From positions 248,001 to 312,000 of the forward strand of contig JBBELK010000492.1 of NCBI GenBank assembly GCA_037783545.1: a stretch of DNA of 64,000 bases. The letters are read 5' to 3'. Shown here in pieces: positions 18,172 to 27,081 of this stretch. Position numbers and translations under genes: made by a program. The notes below the pieces were generated by a model. It did no database searches. It was not told the DNA's origin and was given only the letters and a program-made list of their open reading frames with translations. Position 1 is the stretch's first letter. Each line of letters begins with the position of its first letter. The stretch comes from Henricia sp. BOLD:AAB3569 (Eukaryota > Echinodermata > Asteroidea > Spinulosida > Echinasteridae).

Positions 18172-18242
18172 GCACCGGTGGTTCAGTGGTAGAATTCTCG
18201 CCTGCCACGCGGGAGGCCCGGGTTCGATTCCCGGCCGGTGCA
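18172..18242 (+). tRNA. tRNA-Gly(GCC)
   Basis: Unit 31; consensus. Confidence 0.95.
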
Positions 18243-18345
18243 GATTGTTATAGATTAATTGTTTGACAGTTTTCTTGCAGGAGTAGTTTTACTTCAAGTG
18301 GGAATATGCCCGCAACCAAAATCTCACCTCTAGCTTTTCTCGGGT

Positions 18346-18416
18346 GCATTGGTGGTTCAGTGGTAGAATTCTCGCCTCCCACGCGGGAGACCCGGGTTCA
18401 ATTCCCGGCCAATGCA
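18346..18416 (+). tRNA. tRNA-Gly(CCC)
   Basis: Unit 31; consensus. Confidence 0.95.
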
Positions 18417-18547
18417 AACTGACTGGTTTCCGTACTTTGCTGGACTCCAAAATACGTTTTATAGAAATGGCTGTCTTTTGGTTGAGCGTCACCTTCAATG
18501 TTTCCATTCACCTGCAACCCAAAATTCCCTCCGCTATTTCTCCAGGT

Positions 18548-18618
18548 GCATTGGTGGTTCAGTGGTAGAATTCTCGCCTTCCAAGCGGGAGACCCGGGTT
18601 CAATTCCCGGCTAATGCA
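18548..18618 (+). tRNA. tRNA-Gly(TCC)
   Basis: Unit 31; consensus. Confidence 0.95.
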
Positions 18619-18764
18619 AAATAGCGGGTTCCCTGTACTTTTCCAGACTAGAAAGAAACGTTTCATAGAAATGGCCGTCTTTTGGTTGAGCGTCACCTTC
18701 TTTTCGCCACCCTCTGCGCGGAATTATCCGAATTAGCCGAACATTTAGTCCGCACTTTCGAACA

Positions 18765-18835
18765 GCACCGGTGGTTCAGTGGTAGAATTCTCGCCTGCCA
18801 CGCGGGAGGCCCGGGTTCGATTCCCGGCCGGTGCA
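18765..18835 (+). tRNA. tRNA-Gly(GCC)
   Basis: Unit 32; consensus. Confidence 0.95.
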
Positions 18836-18938
18836 GATTGTTATAGATTCATTGTTTGACAGTTTTCTTGCAGGAGTAGTTTTACTTCAAGTGGGAATAT
18901 GCCCGCAACCAAAATCTCACTTCTAGCTTTTCTCGGGT

Positions 18939-19009
18939 GCATTGGTGGTTCAGTGGTAGAATTCTCGCCTCCCACGCGGGAGACCCGGGTTCAATTCCCG
19001 GCCAATGCA
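18939..19009 (+). tRNA. tRNA-Gly(CCC)
   Basis: Unit 32; consensus. Confidence 0.95.
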
Positions 19010-19140
19010 AACTGACTGGTTTCCGTACTTTGCTGGACTCCAAAATACGTTTTATAGAAATGGCTGTCTTTTGGTTGAGCGTCACCTTCAATGTTTCCAT
19101 TCACCTGCAACCCAAAATTCCCTCCGCTATTTCTCCAGTT

Positions 19141-19211
19141 GCATTGGTGGTTCAGTGGTAGAATTCTCGCCTTCCAAGCGGGAGACCCGGGTTCAATTCC
19201 CGGCTAATGCA
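19141..19211 (+). tRNA. tRNA-Gly(TCC)
   Basis: Unit 32; consensus. The 449 bp to the next tRNA gene are spacer 3 split by a SINE. Confidence 0.95.
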
Positions 19212-19346
19212 AAATAGCGGGTTCCCTGTACTTTTCCAGACAAGAAAGAAACGTTTCATAGAAATGGCCGTCTTTTGGTTGAGCGTCACCTTCTTTTCGG
19301 CACCCTCTGCGCGGAATTATACGAATTAGCCGAACATTTAGTCCGC

Positions 19347-19358
19347 ACTTTCGGACAG
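19347..19358 (+). repeat. Target-site duplication, left (SINE copy 1)
   Basis: ACTTTCGGACAG, repeated at 19650-19661. The empty site in other units reads ACTTTCGAACAG, so this lineage already carried A to G, or acquired it at integration. Confidence 0.88.
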
Positions 19359-19649
19359 GGGCGGTCGGGTTGGCGTACGGGTTCTTTCCTCGCCTTTCAC
19401 CTCTGTCGTCCCGGGTTCGAATCCGGGGCGTGTATGTGGATTGGGTTTGCAGTCCCTACTTGACCGCGTGGGTTTTCCCCTGGGGCATTTCTCTGGGGGT
19501 TTTCCTCCCACTTCTAAAACTGCAACTCCTTCCTCGTCATCTCAAGTTGATAATATAGTATAGTTAAAGCTAAAACCGTATAGTTGATGGCATAAAGGGC
19601 CTTAGTTGCCGAAGATGCCATAAAATATACAACAACAACAACAACAACA
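19359..19649 (+). mobile_element. SINE, tRNA-headed, MetaSINE-like, copy 1
   Basis: A 291-bp retroposon on the + strand. The head is tRNA-related, with an A box TGGCGTACGGG at 19371-19381 and a B box GGTTCGAATCC at 19414-19424. The middle part includes GTGGGTTTTCCCC and GGGTTTTCCTCCCAC, resembling the central domain of metazoan MetaSINEs. The tail carries a further AT-rich segment and ends in an AAC microsatellite (about 19631-19649). It is flanked by 12-bp target-site duplications. Partner LINE and species are unknown. Short open frames inside it are not coding. Family assignment rests on remembered motifs and is moderately secure; the SINE call itself is firm. Confidence 0.85.
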
Positions 19650-19661
19650 ACTTTCGGACAG
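19650..19661 (+). repeat. Target-site duplication, right (SINE copy 1)
   Basis: Its last base is nt 1 of the downstream tRNA-Gly(GCC) gene, so the SINE sits directly against a tRNA 5' end, leaving that gene only 11 bp of native upstream flank. Confidence 0.88.
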
Positions 19662-19731
19662 CACCGGTGGTTCAGTGGTAGAATTCTCGCCTGCCACGCG
19701 GGAGGCCCGGGTTCGATTCCCGGCCGGTGCA
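19661..19731 (+). tRNA. tRNA-Gly(GCC)
   Basis: Unit 33; consensus gene, but its 5' flank beyond 11 bp is the SINE tail. Confidence 0.95.
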
Positions 19732-19834
19732 GATTGTTATAGATTCATTGTTTGACAGTTTTCTTGCAGGAGTAGTTTTACTTCAAGTGGGAATATGCCC
19801 GCAACCAAAATCTCACTTCTATCTTTTCTCGGGT

Positions 19835-19905
19835 GCATTGGTGGTTCAGTGGTAGAATTCTCGCCTCCCACGCGGGAGACCCGGGTTCAATTCCCGGCCA
19901 ATGCA
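19835..19905 (+). tRNA. tRNA-Gly(CCC)
   Basis: Unit 33; consensus. Confidence 0.95.
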
Positions 19906-20036
19906 AACTGACTGGTTTCCGTACTTTGCTGGACTCCAAAATACGTTTTATATAAATGGCTGTCTTTTGGTTGAGCATCACCTTCAATGTTTCCATTCAC
20001 CTGCAACCCAAAATTCCCTCCGCTATTTCTCCAGTT

Positions 20037-20107
20037 GCATTGGTGGTTCAGTGGTAGAATTCTCGCCTTCCAAGCGGGAGACCCGGGTTCAATTCCCGGC
20101 TAATGCA
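20037..20107 (+). tRNA. tRNA-Gly(TCC)
   Basis: Unit 33; consensus. Confidence 0.95.
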
Positions 20108-20253
20108 AAATAGCGGGTTCCCTGTACTTTTCCAGACTAGAAAGAAACGTTTCATAGAAATGGCCGTCTTTTGGTTGAGCGTCACCTTCTTTTCGGCACC
20201 CTCTGCGCGGAATTATCCGAATTAGCCGAACATTTAGTCCGCACTTTCGAACA

Positions 20254-20311
20254 GCACCGGTGGTTCAGTGGTAGAATTCTCGCCTGCCACGCGGGAGGCC
20301 CGGGTTCGATT
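20254..20311 (+). pseudogene. Truncated tRNA-Gly(GCC)
   Basis: Unit 34; the 17-bp deletion allele of unit 24. Confidence 0.92.
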
Positions 20312-20410
20312 GTTATAGATTCATTGCTTGACAGTTTTCTCGCAGGAGTAGTTTTACTTCAAGTGGGAATATGCCCGCAACCAAAATCTCACTTCTAGCT
20401 TTTCTCGGGT

Positions 20411-20481
20411 GCATTGGTGGTTCAGTGGTAGAATTCTCGCCTCCCACGCGGGAGACCCGGGTTCAATTCCCGGCCAATGCA
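20411..20481 (+). tRNA. tRNA-Gly(CCC)
   Basis: Unit 34; consensus. Confidence 0.95.
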
Positions 20482-20612
20482 AACTGACTGGTTTCCGTAC
20501 TTTGCTGGACTCCAAAATACGTTTTATAGAAATGGCTGTCTTTTGGTTGAGCGTCACCTTCAATGTTTCCATTCACCTGCAACCCAAAATTCCCTCCGCT
20601 ATTTCTCCAGTT

Positions 20613-20683
20613 GCATTGGTGGTTCAGTGGTAGAATTCTCGCCTTCCAAGCGGGAGACCCGGGTTCAATTCCCGGCTAATGCA
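20613..20683 (+). tRNA. tRNA-Gly(TCC)
   Basis: Unit 34; consensus. Confidence 0.95.
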
Positions 20684-20829
20684 AAATAGCGGGTTCCCTG
20701 TACTTTTCCAGACTAGAAAGAAACGTTTCATAGAAATGGCCGTCTTTTGGTTGAGCGTCACCTTCTTTTCGGCACCCTCTGCGCGGAATTATCCGGATTA
20801 GCCGAACATTTAGTCCGCACTTTCGAACA

Positions 20830-20887
20830 GCACCGGTGGTTCAGTGGTAGAATTCTCGCCTGCCACGCGGGAGGCCCGGGTTCGATT
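20830..20887 (+). pseudogene. Truncated tRNA-Gly(GCC)
   Basis: Unit 35; the 17-bp deletion allele of unit 24. Confidence 0.92.
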
Positions 20888-20986
20888 GTTATAGATTCAT
20901 TGCTTGACAGTTTTCTCGCAGGAGTAGTTTTACTTCAAGTGGGAATATGCCCGCAACCAAAATCTCACTTCTAGCTTTTCTCGGGT

Positions 20987-21057
20987 GCATTGGTGGTTCA
21001 GTGGTAGAATTCTCGCCTCCCACGCGGGAGACCCGGGTTCAATTCCCGGGCAATGCA
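20987..21057 (+). tRNA. tRNA-Gly(CCC), acceptor variant
   Basis: Unit 35; nt 64 C to G as in unit 25. Confidence 0.8.
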
Positions 21058-21188
21058 AACTGACTGGTTTCCGTACTTTGCTGGACTCCAAAATACGTTT
21101 TATAGAAATGGCTGTCTTTTGGTTGAGCGTCACCTTCAATGTTTCCATTCACCTGCAACCCAAAATTCCCTACGCTATTTCTCCAGTT

Positions 21189-21259
21189 GCATTGGTGGTT
21201 CAGTGGTAGAATTCTCGCCTTCCAAGCGGGAGACCCGGGTTCAATTCCCGGCTAATGCA
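21189..21259 (+). tRNA. tRNA-Gly(TCC)
   Basis: Unit 35; consensus. Confidence 0.95.
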
Positions 21260-21405
21260 AAATAGCGGGTTCCCTGTACTTTTCCAGACTAGAAAGAAAC
21301 GTTTCATAGAAATGGCCGTCTTTTGGTTGAGCGTCACCTTCTTTTCGGCACCCTCTGCGCGGAATTATCCGAATTAGCCGAACATTTAGTCCGCACTTTC
21401 GAACA

Positions 21406-21476
21406 GCACCGGTGGTTCAGTGGTAGAATTCTCGCCTGCCACGCGGGAGGCCCGGGTTCGATTCCCGGCCGGTGCA
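21406..21476 (+). tRNA. tRNA-Gly(GCC)
   Basis: Unit 36; consensus. Confidence 0.95.
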
Positions 21477-21579
21477 GATTGTTATAGATTAATTGTTTGA
21501 CAGTTTTCTTGCAGGAGTAGTTTTACTTCAAGTGGGAATATGCCCGCAACCAAAATCTCACTTCTAGCTTTTCTCGGGT

Positions 21580-21650
21580 GCATTGGTGGTTCAGTGGTAG
21601 AATTCTCGCCTCCCACGCGGGAGACCCGGGTTCAATTCCCGGCCAATGCA
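21580..21650 (+). tRNA. tRNA-Gly(CCC)
   Basis: Unit 36; consensus. Confidence 0.95.
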
Positions 21651-21781
21651 AACTGACTGGTTTCCGTACTTTGCTGGACTCCAAAATACGTTTTATAGAA
21701 ATGGCTGTCTTTTGGTTGAGCGTCACCTTCAATGTTTCCATTCACCTGCAACCCAAAATTCCCTCCGCTATTTCTCCAGTT

Positions 21782-21852
21782 GCATTGGTGGTTCAGTGGT
21801 AGAATTCTCGCCTTCCAAGCGGGAGACCCGGGTTCAATTCCCGGCTAATGCA
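21782..21852 (+). tRNA. tRNA-Gly(TCC)
   Basis: Unit 36; consensus. Confidence 0.95.
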
Positions 21853-21998
21853 AAATAGCGGGTTCCCTGTACTTTTCCAGACTAGAAAGAAACGTTTCAT
21901 AGAAATGGCCGTCTTTTGGTTGAGCGTCACCTTCTTTTCGCCACCCTCTGCGCGGAATTATCCGAATTAGCCGAACATTTAGTCCGCACTTTCGAACA

Positions 21999-22069
21999 GC
22001 ACCGGTGGTTCAGTGGTAGAATTCTCGCCTGCCACGCGGGAGGCCCGGGTTCGATTCCCGGCCGGTGCA
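21999..22069 (+). tRNA. tRNA-Gly(GCC)
   Basis: Unit 37; consensus. Confidence 0.95.
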
Positions 22070-22172
22070 GATTGTTATAGATTCATTGTTTGACAGTTTT
22101 CTTGCAGGAGTAGTTTTACTTCAAGTGGGAATATGCCCGCAACCAAAATCTCACTTCTAGCTTTTCTCGGGT

Positions 22173-22243
22173 GCATTGGTGGTTCAGTGGTAGAATTCTC
22201 GCCTCCCACGCGGGAGACCCGGGTTCAATTCCCGGCCAATGCA
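22173..22243 (+). tRNA. tRNA-Gly(CCC)
   Basis: Unit 37; consensus. Confidence 0.95.
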
Positions 22244-22374
22244 AACTGACTGGTTTCCGTACTTTGCTGGACTCCAAAATACGTTTTATAGAAATGGCTG
22301 TCTTTTGGTTGAGCGTCACCTTCAATGTTTCCATTCACCTGCAACCCAAAATTCCCTCCGCTATTTCTCCAGTT

Positions 22375-22445
22375 GCATTGGTGGTTCAGTGGTAGAATTC
22401 TCGCCTTCCAAGCGGGAGACCCGGGTTCAATTCCCGGCTAATGCA
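22375..22445 (+). tRNA. tRNA-Gly(TCC)
   Basis: Unit 37; consensus. Confidence 0.95.
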
Positions 22446-22591
22446 AAATAGCGGGTTCCCTGTACTTTTCCAGACTAGAAAGAAACGTTTCATAGAAATG
22501 GCCGTCTTTTGGTTGAGCGTCACCTTCTTTTCGCCACCCTCTGCGCGGAATTATCCGAATTAGCCGAACATTTAGTCCGCACTTTCGAACA

Positions 22592-22662
22592 GCACCGGTG
22601 GTTCAGTGGTAGAATTCTCGCCTGTCACGCGGGAGGCCCGTGTTCGATTCCCGGCCGGTGCA
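22592..22662 (+). tRNA. tRNA-Gly(GCC) body with GTC (Asp) anticodon
   Basis: Unit 38; same two changes as the gene at 16410 (nt 34 and nt 50), inherited through the 6182-bp duplication. Confidence 0.82.
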
Positions 22663-22765
22663 GATTGTTATAGATTCATTGTTTGACAGTTTTCTTGCAG
22701 GAGTAGTTTTACTTCAAGTGGGAATATGCCCGCAACCAAAATCTCACTTCTAGCTTTTCTCGGGT

Positions 22766-22836
22766 GCATTGGTGGTTCAGTGGTAGAATTCTCGCCTCCC
22801 ACGCGGGAGACCCGGGTTCAATTCCCGGCCAATGCA
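22766..22836 (+). tRNA. tRNA-Gly(CCC)
   Basis: Unit 38; consensus. Confidence 0.95.
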
Positions 22837-22967
22837 AACTGACTGGTTTCCGTACTTTGCTGGACTCCAAAATACGTTTTATAGAAATGGCTGTCTTTTG
22901 GTTGAGCGTCACCTTCAATGTTTCCATTCACCTGCAACCCAAAATTCCCTCCGCTATTTCTCCAGTT

Positions 22968-23038
22968 GCATTGGTGGTTCAGTGGTAGAATTCTCGCCTT
23001 CCAAGCGGGAGACCCGGGTTCAATTCCCGGCTAATGCA
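22968..23038 (+). tRNA. tRNA-Gly(TCC)
   Basis: Unit 38; consensus. Confidence 0.95.
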
Positions 23039-23184
23039 AAATAGCGGGTTCCCTGTACTTTTCCAGACTAGAAAGAATCGTTTCATAGAAATGGCCGTCT
23101 TTTGGTTGAGCGTCACCTTCTTTTCGGCACCCTCTGCGCGGAATTATCCGAATTAGCCGAACATTTAGTCCGCACTTTCGAACA

Positions 23185-23255
23185 GCACCTGTGGTTCAGT
23201 GGTAGAATTCTCGCCTGCCACGCGGGAGGCCCGGGTTCGAATCCCGGCCGATGCA
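23185..23255 (+). tRNA. tRNA-Gly(GCC), degenerate
   Basis: Unit 39; nt 6 G to T and nt 57 T to A as in unit 29, plus nt 67 G to A, a second acceptor mismatch absent from copy 1. Confidence 0.68.
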
Positions 23256-23358
23256 GATTGTTATAGATTCATTGTTTGACAGTTTTCTTGCAGGAGTAGT
23301 TTTACTTCAAGTGGGAATATGCCCGCAACCAAAATCTCACTTCTAGCTTTTCTCGGGT

Positions 23359-23429
23359 GCATTGGTGGTTCAGTGGTAGAATTCTCGCCTCCCACGCGGG
23401 AGACCCGGGTTCAATTCCCGGCCAATGCA
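23359..23429 (+). tRNA. tRNA-Gly(CCC)
   Basis: Unit 39; consensus. Confidence 0.95.
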
Positions 23430-23560
23430 AACTGACTGGTTTCCGTACTTTGCTGGACTCCAAAATACGTTTTATAGAAATGGCTGTCTTTTGGTTGAGC
23501 ATCACCTTCAATGTTTCCATTCACCTGCAACCCAAAATTCCCTCCGCTATTTCTCCAGTT

Positions 23561-23631
23561 GCATTGGTGGTTCAGTGGTAGAATTCTCGCCTTCCAAGCG
23601 GGAGACCCGGGTTCAATTCCCGGCTAATGCA
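23561..23631 (+). tRNA. tRNA-Gly(TCC)
   Basis: Unit 39; consensus. Confidence 0.95.
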
Positions 23632-23777
23632 AAATAGCGGGTTCCCTGTACTTTTCCAGACTAGAAAGAAACGTTTCATAGAAATGGCCGTCTTTTGGTT
23701 GAGCGTCACCTTCTTTTCGGCACCCTCTGCGCGGAATTATCCGAATTAGCCGAACATTTAGTCCGCACTTTCGAACA

Positions 23778-23835
23778 GCACCGGTGGTTCAGTGGTAGAA
23801 TTCTCGCCTGCCACGCGGGAGGCCCGGGTTCGATT
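23778..23835 (+). pseudogene. Truncated tRNA-Gly(GCC)
   Basis: Unit 40; the 17-bp deletion allele of unit 24. Confidence 0.92.
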
Positions 23836-23934
23836 GTTATAGATTCATTGCTTGACAGTTTTCTCGCAGGAGTAGTTTTACTTCAAGTGGGAATATGCCC
23901 GCAACCAAAATCTCACTTCTAGCTTTTCTCGGGT

Positions 23935-24005
23935 GCATTGGTGGTTCAGTGGTAGAATTCTCGCCTCCCACGCGGGAGACCCGGGTTTAATTCCCGGGCA
24001 ATGCA
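23935..24005 (+). tRNA. tRNA-Gly(CCC), degenerate
   Basis: Unit 40; nt 54 C to T and nt 64 C to G as in unit 30. Confidence 0.68.
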
Positions 24006-24136
24006 AACTGACTGGTTTCCGTACTTTGCTGGACTCCAAAATACGTTTTATAGAAATGGCTGTCTTTTGGTTGAGCGTCACCTTCAATGTTTCCATTCAC
24101 CTGCAACCCAAAATTCCCTACGCTATTTCTCCAGTT

Positions 24137-24207
24137 GCATTGGTGGTTCAGTGGTAGAATTCTCGCCTTCCAAGCGGGAGACCCGGGTTCAATTCCCGGC
24201 TAATGCA
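24137..24207 (+). tRNA. tRNA-Gly(TCC)
   Basis: Unit 40; consensus. Confidence 0.95.
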
Positions 24208-24353
24208 AAATAGCGGGTTCCCTGTACTTTTTCAGACTAGAAAGAAACGTTTCATAGAAATGGCCGTCTTTTGGTTGAGCGTCACCTTCTTTTCGGCACC
24301 CTCTGCGCGGAATTATCCGAATTAGCCGAACATTTAGTCCGCACTTTCGAACA

Positions 24354-24424
24354 GCACCGGTGGTTCAGTGGTAGAATTCTCGCCTGCCACGCGGGAGGCC
24401 CGGGTTCGATTCCCGGCCGGTGCA
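24354..24424 (+). tRNA. tRNA-Gly(GCC)
   Basis: Unit 41; consensus. Confidence 0.95.
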
Positions 24425-24527
24425 GATTGTTATAGATTAATTGTTTGACAGTTTTCTTGCAGGAGTAGTTTTACTTCAAGTGGGAATATGCCCGCAACCA
24501 AAATCTCACCTCTAGCTTTTCTCGGGT

Positions 24528-24598
24528 GCATTGGTGGTTCAGTGGTAGAATTCTCGCCTCCCACGCGGGAGACCCGGGTTCAATTCCCGGCCAATGCA
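24528..24598 (+). tRNA. tRNA-Gly(CCC)
   Basis: Unit 41; consensus. Confidence 0.95.
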
Positions 24599-24729
24599 AA
24601 CTGACTGGTTTCCGTACTTTGCTGGACTCCAAAATACGTTTTATAGAAATGGCTGTCTTTTGGTTGAGCGTCACCTTCAATGTTTCCATTCACCTGCAAC
24701 CCAAAATTCCCTCCGCTATTTCTCCAGGT

Positions 24730-24800
24730 GCATTGGTGGTTCAGTGGTAGAATTCTCGCCTTCCAAGCGGGAGACCCGGGTTCAATTCCCGGCTAATGCA
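24730..24800 (+). tRNA. tRNA-Gly(TCC)
   Basis: Unit 41; consensus. Confidence 0.95.
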
Positions 24801-24946
24801 AAATAGCGGGTTCCCTGTACTTTTCCAGACTAGAAAGAAACGTTTCATAGAAATGGCCGTCTTTTGGTTGAGCGTCACCTTCTTTTCGCCACCCTCTGCG
24901 CGGAATTATCCGAATTAGCCGAACATTTAGTCCGCACTTTCGAACA

Positions 24947-25017
24947 GCACCGGTGGTTCAGTGGTAGAATTCTCGCCTGCCACGCGGGAGGCCCGGGTTC
25001 GATTCCCGGCCGGTGCA
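24947..25017 (+). tRNA. tRNA-Gly(GCC)
   Basis: Unit 42; consensus. Confidence 0.95.
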
Positions 25018-25120
25018 GATTGTTATAGATTCATTGTTTGACAGTTTTCTTGCAGGAGTAGTTTTACTTCAAGTGGGAATATGCCCGCAACCAAAATCTC
25101 ACTTCTAGCTTTTCTCGGGT

Positions 25121-25191
25121 GCATTGGTGGTTCAGTGGTAGAATTCTCGCCTCCCACGCGGGAGACCCGGGTTCAATTCCCGGCCAATGCA
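25121..25191 (+). tRNA. tRNA-Gly(CCC)
   Basis: Unit 42; consensus. Confidence 0.95.
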
Positions 25192-25322
25192 AACTGACTG
25201 GTTTCCGTACTTTGCTGGACTCCAAAATACGTTTTATAGAAATGGCTGTCTTTTGGTTGAGCGTCACCTTCAATGTTTCCATTCACCTGCAACCCAAAAT
25301 TCCCTCCGCTATTTCTCCAGTT

Positions 25323-25393
25323 GCATTGGTGGTTCAGTGGTAGAATTCTCGCCTTCCAAGCGGGAGACCCGGGTTCAATTCCCGGCTAATGCA
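25323..25393 (+). tRNA. tRNA-Gly(TCC)
   Basis: Unit 42; consensus. Confidence 0.95.
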
Positions 25394-25528
25394 AAATAGC
25401 GGGTTCCCTGTACTTTTCCAGACAAGAAAGAAACGTTTCATAGAAATGGCCGTCTTTTGGTTGAGCGTCACCTTCTTTTCGGCACCCTCTGCGCGGAATT
25501 ATACGAATTAGCCGAACATTTAGTCCGC

Positions 25529-25540
25529 ACTTTCGGACAG
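25529..25540 (+). repeat. Target-site duplication, left (SINE copy 2)
   Basis: ACTTTCGGACAG, as at 19347-19358. Confidence 0.88.
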
Positions 25541-25831
25541 GGGCGGTCGGGTTGGCGTACGGGTTCTTTCCTCGCCTTTCACCTCTGTCGTCCCGGGTTC
25601 GAATCCGGGGCGTGTATGTGGATTGGGTTTGCAGTCCCTACTTGACCGCGTGGGTTTTCCCCTGGGGCATTTCTCTGGGGGTTTTCCTCCCACTTCTAAA
25701 ACTGCAACTCCTTCCTCGTCATCTCAAGTTGATAATATAGTATAGTTAAAGCTAAAACCGTATAGTTGATGGCATAAAGGGCCTTAGTTGCCGAAGATGC
25801 CATAAAATATACAACAACAACAACAACAACA
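25541..25831 (+). mobile_element. SINE, MetaSINE-like, copy 2
   Basis: Copy of the 19359-19649 element at an identical position in the second 6182-bp repeat, with the same target-site duplications. It arose by segmental duplication, not by a second insertion. Confidence 0.85.
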
Positions 25832-25843
25832 ACTTTCGGACAG
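25832..25843 (+). repeat. Target-site duplication, right (SINE copy 2)
   Basis: Ends on nt 1 of the tRNA gene at 25843. Confidence 0.88.
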
Positions 25844-25913
25844 CACCGGTGGTTCAGTGGTAGAATTCTCGCCTGCCACGCGGGAGGCCCGGGTTCGATT
25901 CCCGGCCGGTGCA
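25843..25913 (+). tRNA. tRNA-Gly(GCC)
   Basis: Unit 43; consensus gene behind the second SINE. Confidence 0.95.
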
Positions 25914-26016
25914 GATTGTTATAGATTCATTGTTTGACAGTTTTCTTGCAGGAGTAGTTTTACTTCAAATGGGAATATGCCCGCAACCAAAATCTCACTT
26001 CTAGCTTTTCTCGGGT

Positions 26017-26087
26017 GCATTGGTGGTTCAGTGGTAGAATTCTCGCCTCCCACGCGGGAGACCCGGGTTCAATTCCCGGCCAATGCA
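26017..26087 (+). tRNA. tRNA-Gly(CCC)
   Basis: Unit 43; consensus. Confidence 0.95.
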
Positions 26088-26218
26088 AACTGACTGGTTT
26101 CCGTACTTTGCTGGACTCCAAAATACGTTTTATAGAAATGGCTGTCTTTTGGTTGAGCGTCACCTTCAATGTTTCCATTCACCTGCAACCCAAAATTCCC
26201 TCCGCTATTTCTCCAGTT

Positions 26219-26289
26219 GCATTGGTGGTTCAGTGGTAGAATTCTCGCCTTCCAAGCGGTAGACCCGGGTTCAATTCCCGGCTAATGCA
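26219..26289 (+). tRNA. tRNA-Gly(TCC), anticodon-stem variant
   Basis: Unit 43; nt 42 G to T mismatches nt 26. Confidence 0.82.
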
Positions 26290-26435
26290 AAATAGCGGGT
26301 TCCCTGTACTTTTCCAGACCAGAAAGAAACGTTTCATAGAAATGGCCGTCTTTTGGTTGAGCGTCACCTTCTTTTCGGCACCCTCTGCGCGGAATTATCC
26401 GAATTAGCCGAACATTTAGTCCGCACTTTCGAACA

Positions 26436-26506
26436 GCACCGGTGGTTCAGTGGTAGAATTCTCGCCTCCCACGCGGGAGGCCCGGGTTCGATTCCCGGCC
26501 GGTGCA
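26436..26506 (+). tRNA. tRNA-Gly, GCC body with CCC anticodon
   Basis: Unit 44; nt 33 G to C makes the anticodon CCC, while acceptor stem, variable region and T arm are GCC type. All stems pair. Point mutation or a short conversion tract from a CCC gene would both explain it. Confidence 0.9.
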
Positions 26507-26609
26507 GATTGTTATAGATTCATTGTTTGACAGTTTTCTTGCAGGAGTAGTTTTACTTCAAGTGGGAATATGCCCGCAACCAAAATCTCACTTCTAGCTT
26601 TTCTCGGGT

Positions 26610-26680
26610 GCATTCGTGGTTCAGTGGTAGAATTCTCGCCTCCCACGCGGGAGACCCGGGTTCAATTCCCGGCCAATGCA
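26610..26680 (+). tRNA. tRNA-Gly(CCC), acceptor variant
   Basis: Unit 44; nt 6 G to C gives a C-C mismatch with nt 65. The TCC gene that should follow is removed by a 121-bp deletion joining spacer 2 (CACCTTCA) to spacer 3 (AAATAGCGGG) at about 26762. Confidence 0.8.
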
Positions 26681-26907
26681 AACTGACTGGTTTCCGTACT
26701 TTGCTGGACTCCAAAATACGTTTTATAGAAATGGCTGTCTTTTGGTTGAGCGTCACCTTCAAAATAGCGGGTTCCCTGTACTTTTCCAGACTAGAAAGAA
26801 ACGTTTCATAGAAATGGCCGTCTTTTGGTTGAGCGTCACCTTCTTTTCGGCACCCTCTGCGCGGAATTATCCGAATTAGCCGAACATTTAGTCCGCACTT
26901 TCGAACA

Positions 26908-26978
26908 GCACCGGTGGTTCAGTGGTAGAATTCTCGCCTGCCACGCGGGAGGGCCGGGTTCGATTCCCGGCCGGTGCA
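26908..26978 (+). tRNA. tRNA-Gly(GCC), variable-region variant
   Basis: Unit 45; nt 46 C to G, outside the stems. Confidence 0.88.
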
Positions 26979-27081
26979 GATTGTTATAGATTCATTGTTT
27001 GACAGTTTTCTTGCAGGAGTAGTTTTACTTCAAGTGGGAATATGCCCGCAACCAAAATCTCACTTCTAGCTTTTCTCGGGT

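Larger units (their letters stand above)
13550..19731 (+). repeat. 6182-bp higher-order repeat, copy 1
   Basis: Ten units (most of unit 23 through unit 32) plus a SINE. It matches 19732-25913 unit for unit: the same ATCTTT change before the first CCC gene, three GCC genes with an identical 17-bp deletion, the GTC variant, the CCC genes with nt 64 C to G, and the SINE with its flanks. The left border lies somewhere in 13534-13639; I chose 13550 to fit the 6182-bp period. Confidence 0.9.
19732..25913 (+). repeat. 6182-bp higher-order repeat, copy 2
   Basis: Second copy of 13550-19731. I noticed very few differences, for example nt 67 of the GCC gene at 23185. Near-identity, including broken genes and the SINE, points to a recent segmental duplication or to assembly expansion. 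Confidence 0.9.

Noticed and set aside
19371-19424. SINE head as an additional functional tRNA gene
   Set aside because: A and B boxes are present, but the acceptor and anticodon stems do not form a clear cloverleaf; it is a diverged promoter head.
19370-19558. Open frames in the SINE (62 aa)
   Set aside because: SINEs are non-coding; the frames span the tRNA-type head and middle part and have no recognisable domain.
25541-25831. Second independent SINE insertion
   Set aside because: Position, target-site duplication and flanks equal those of the first copy, so it was copied with the 6182-bp segment.
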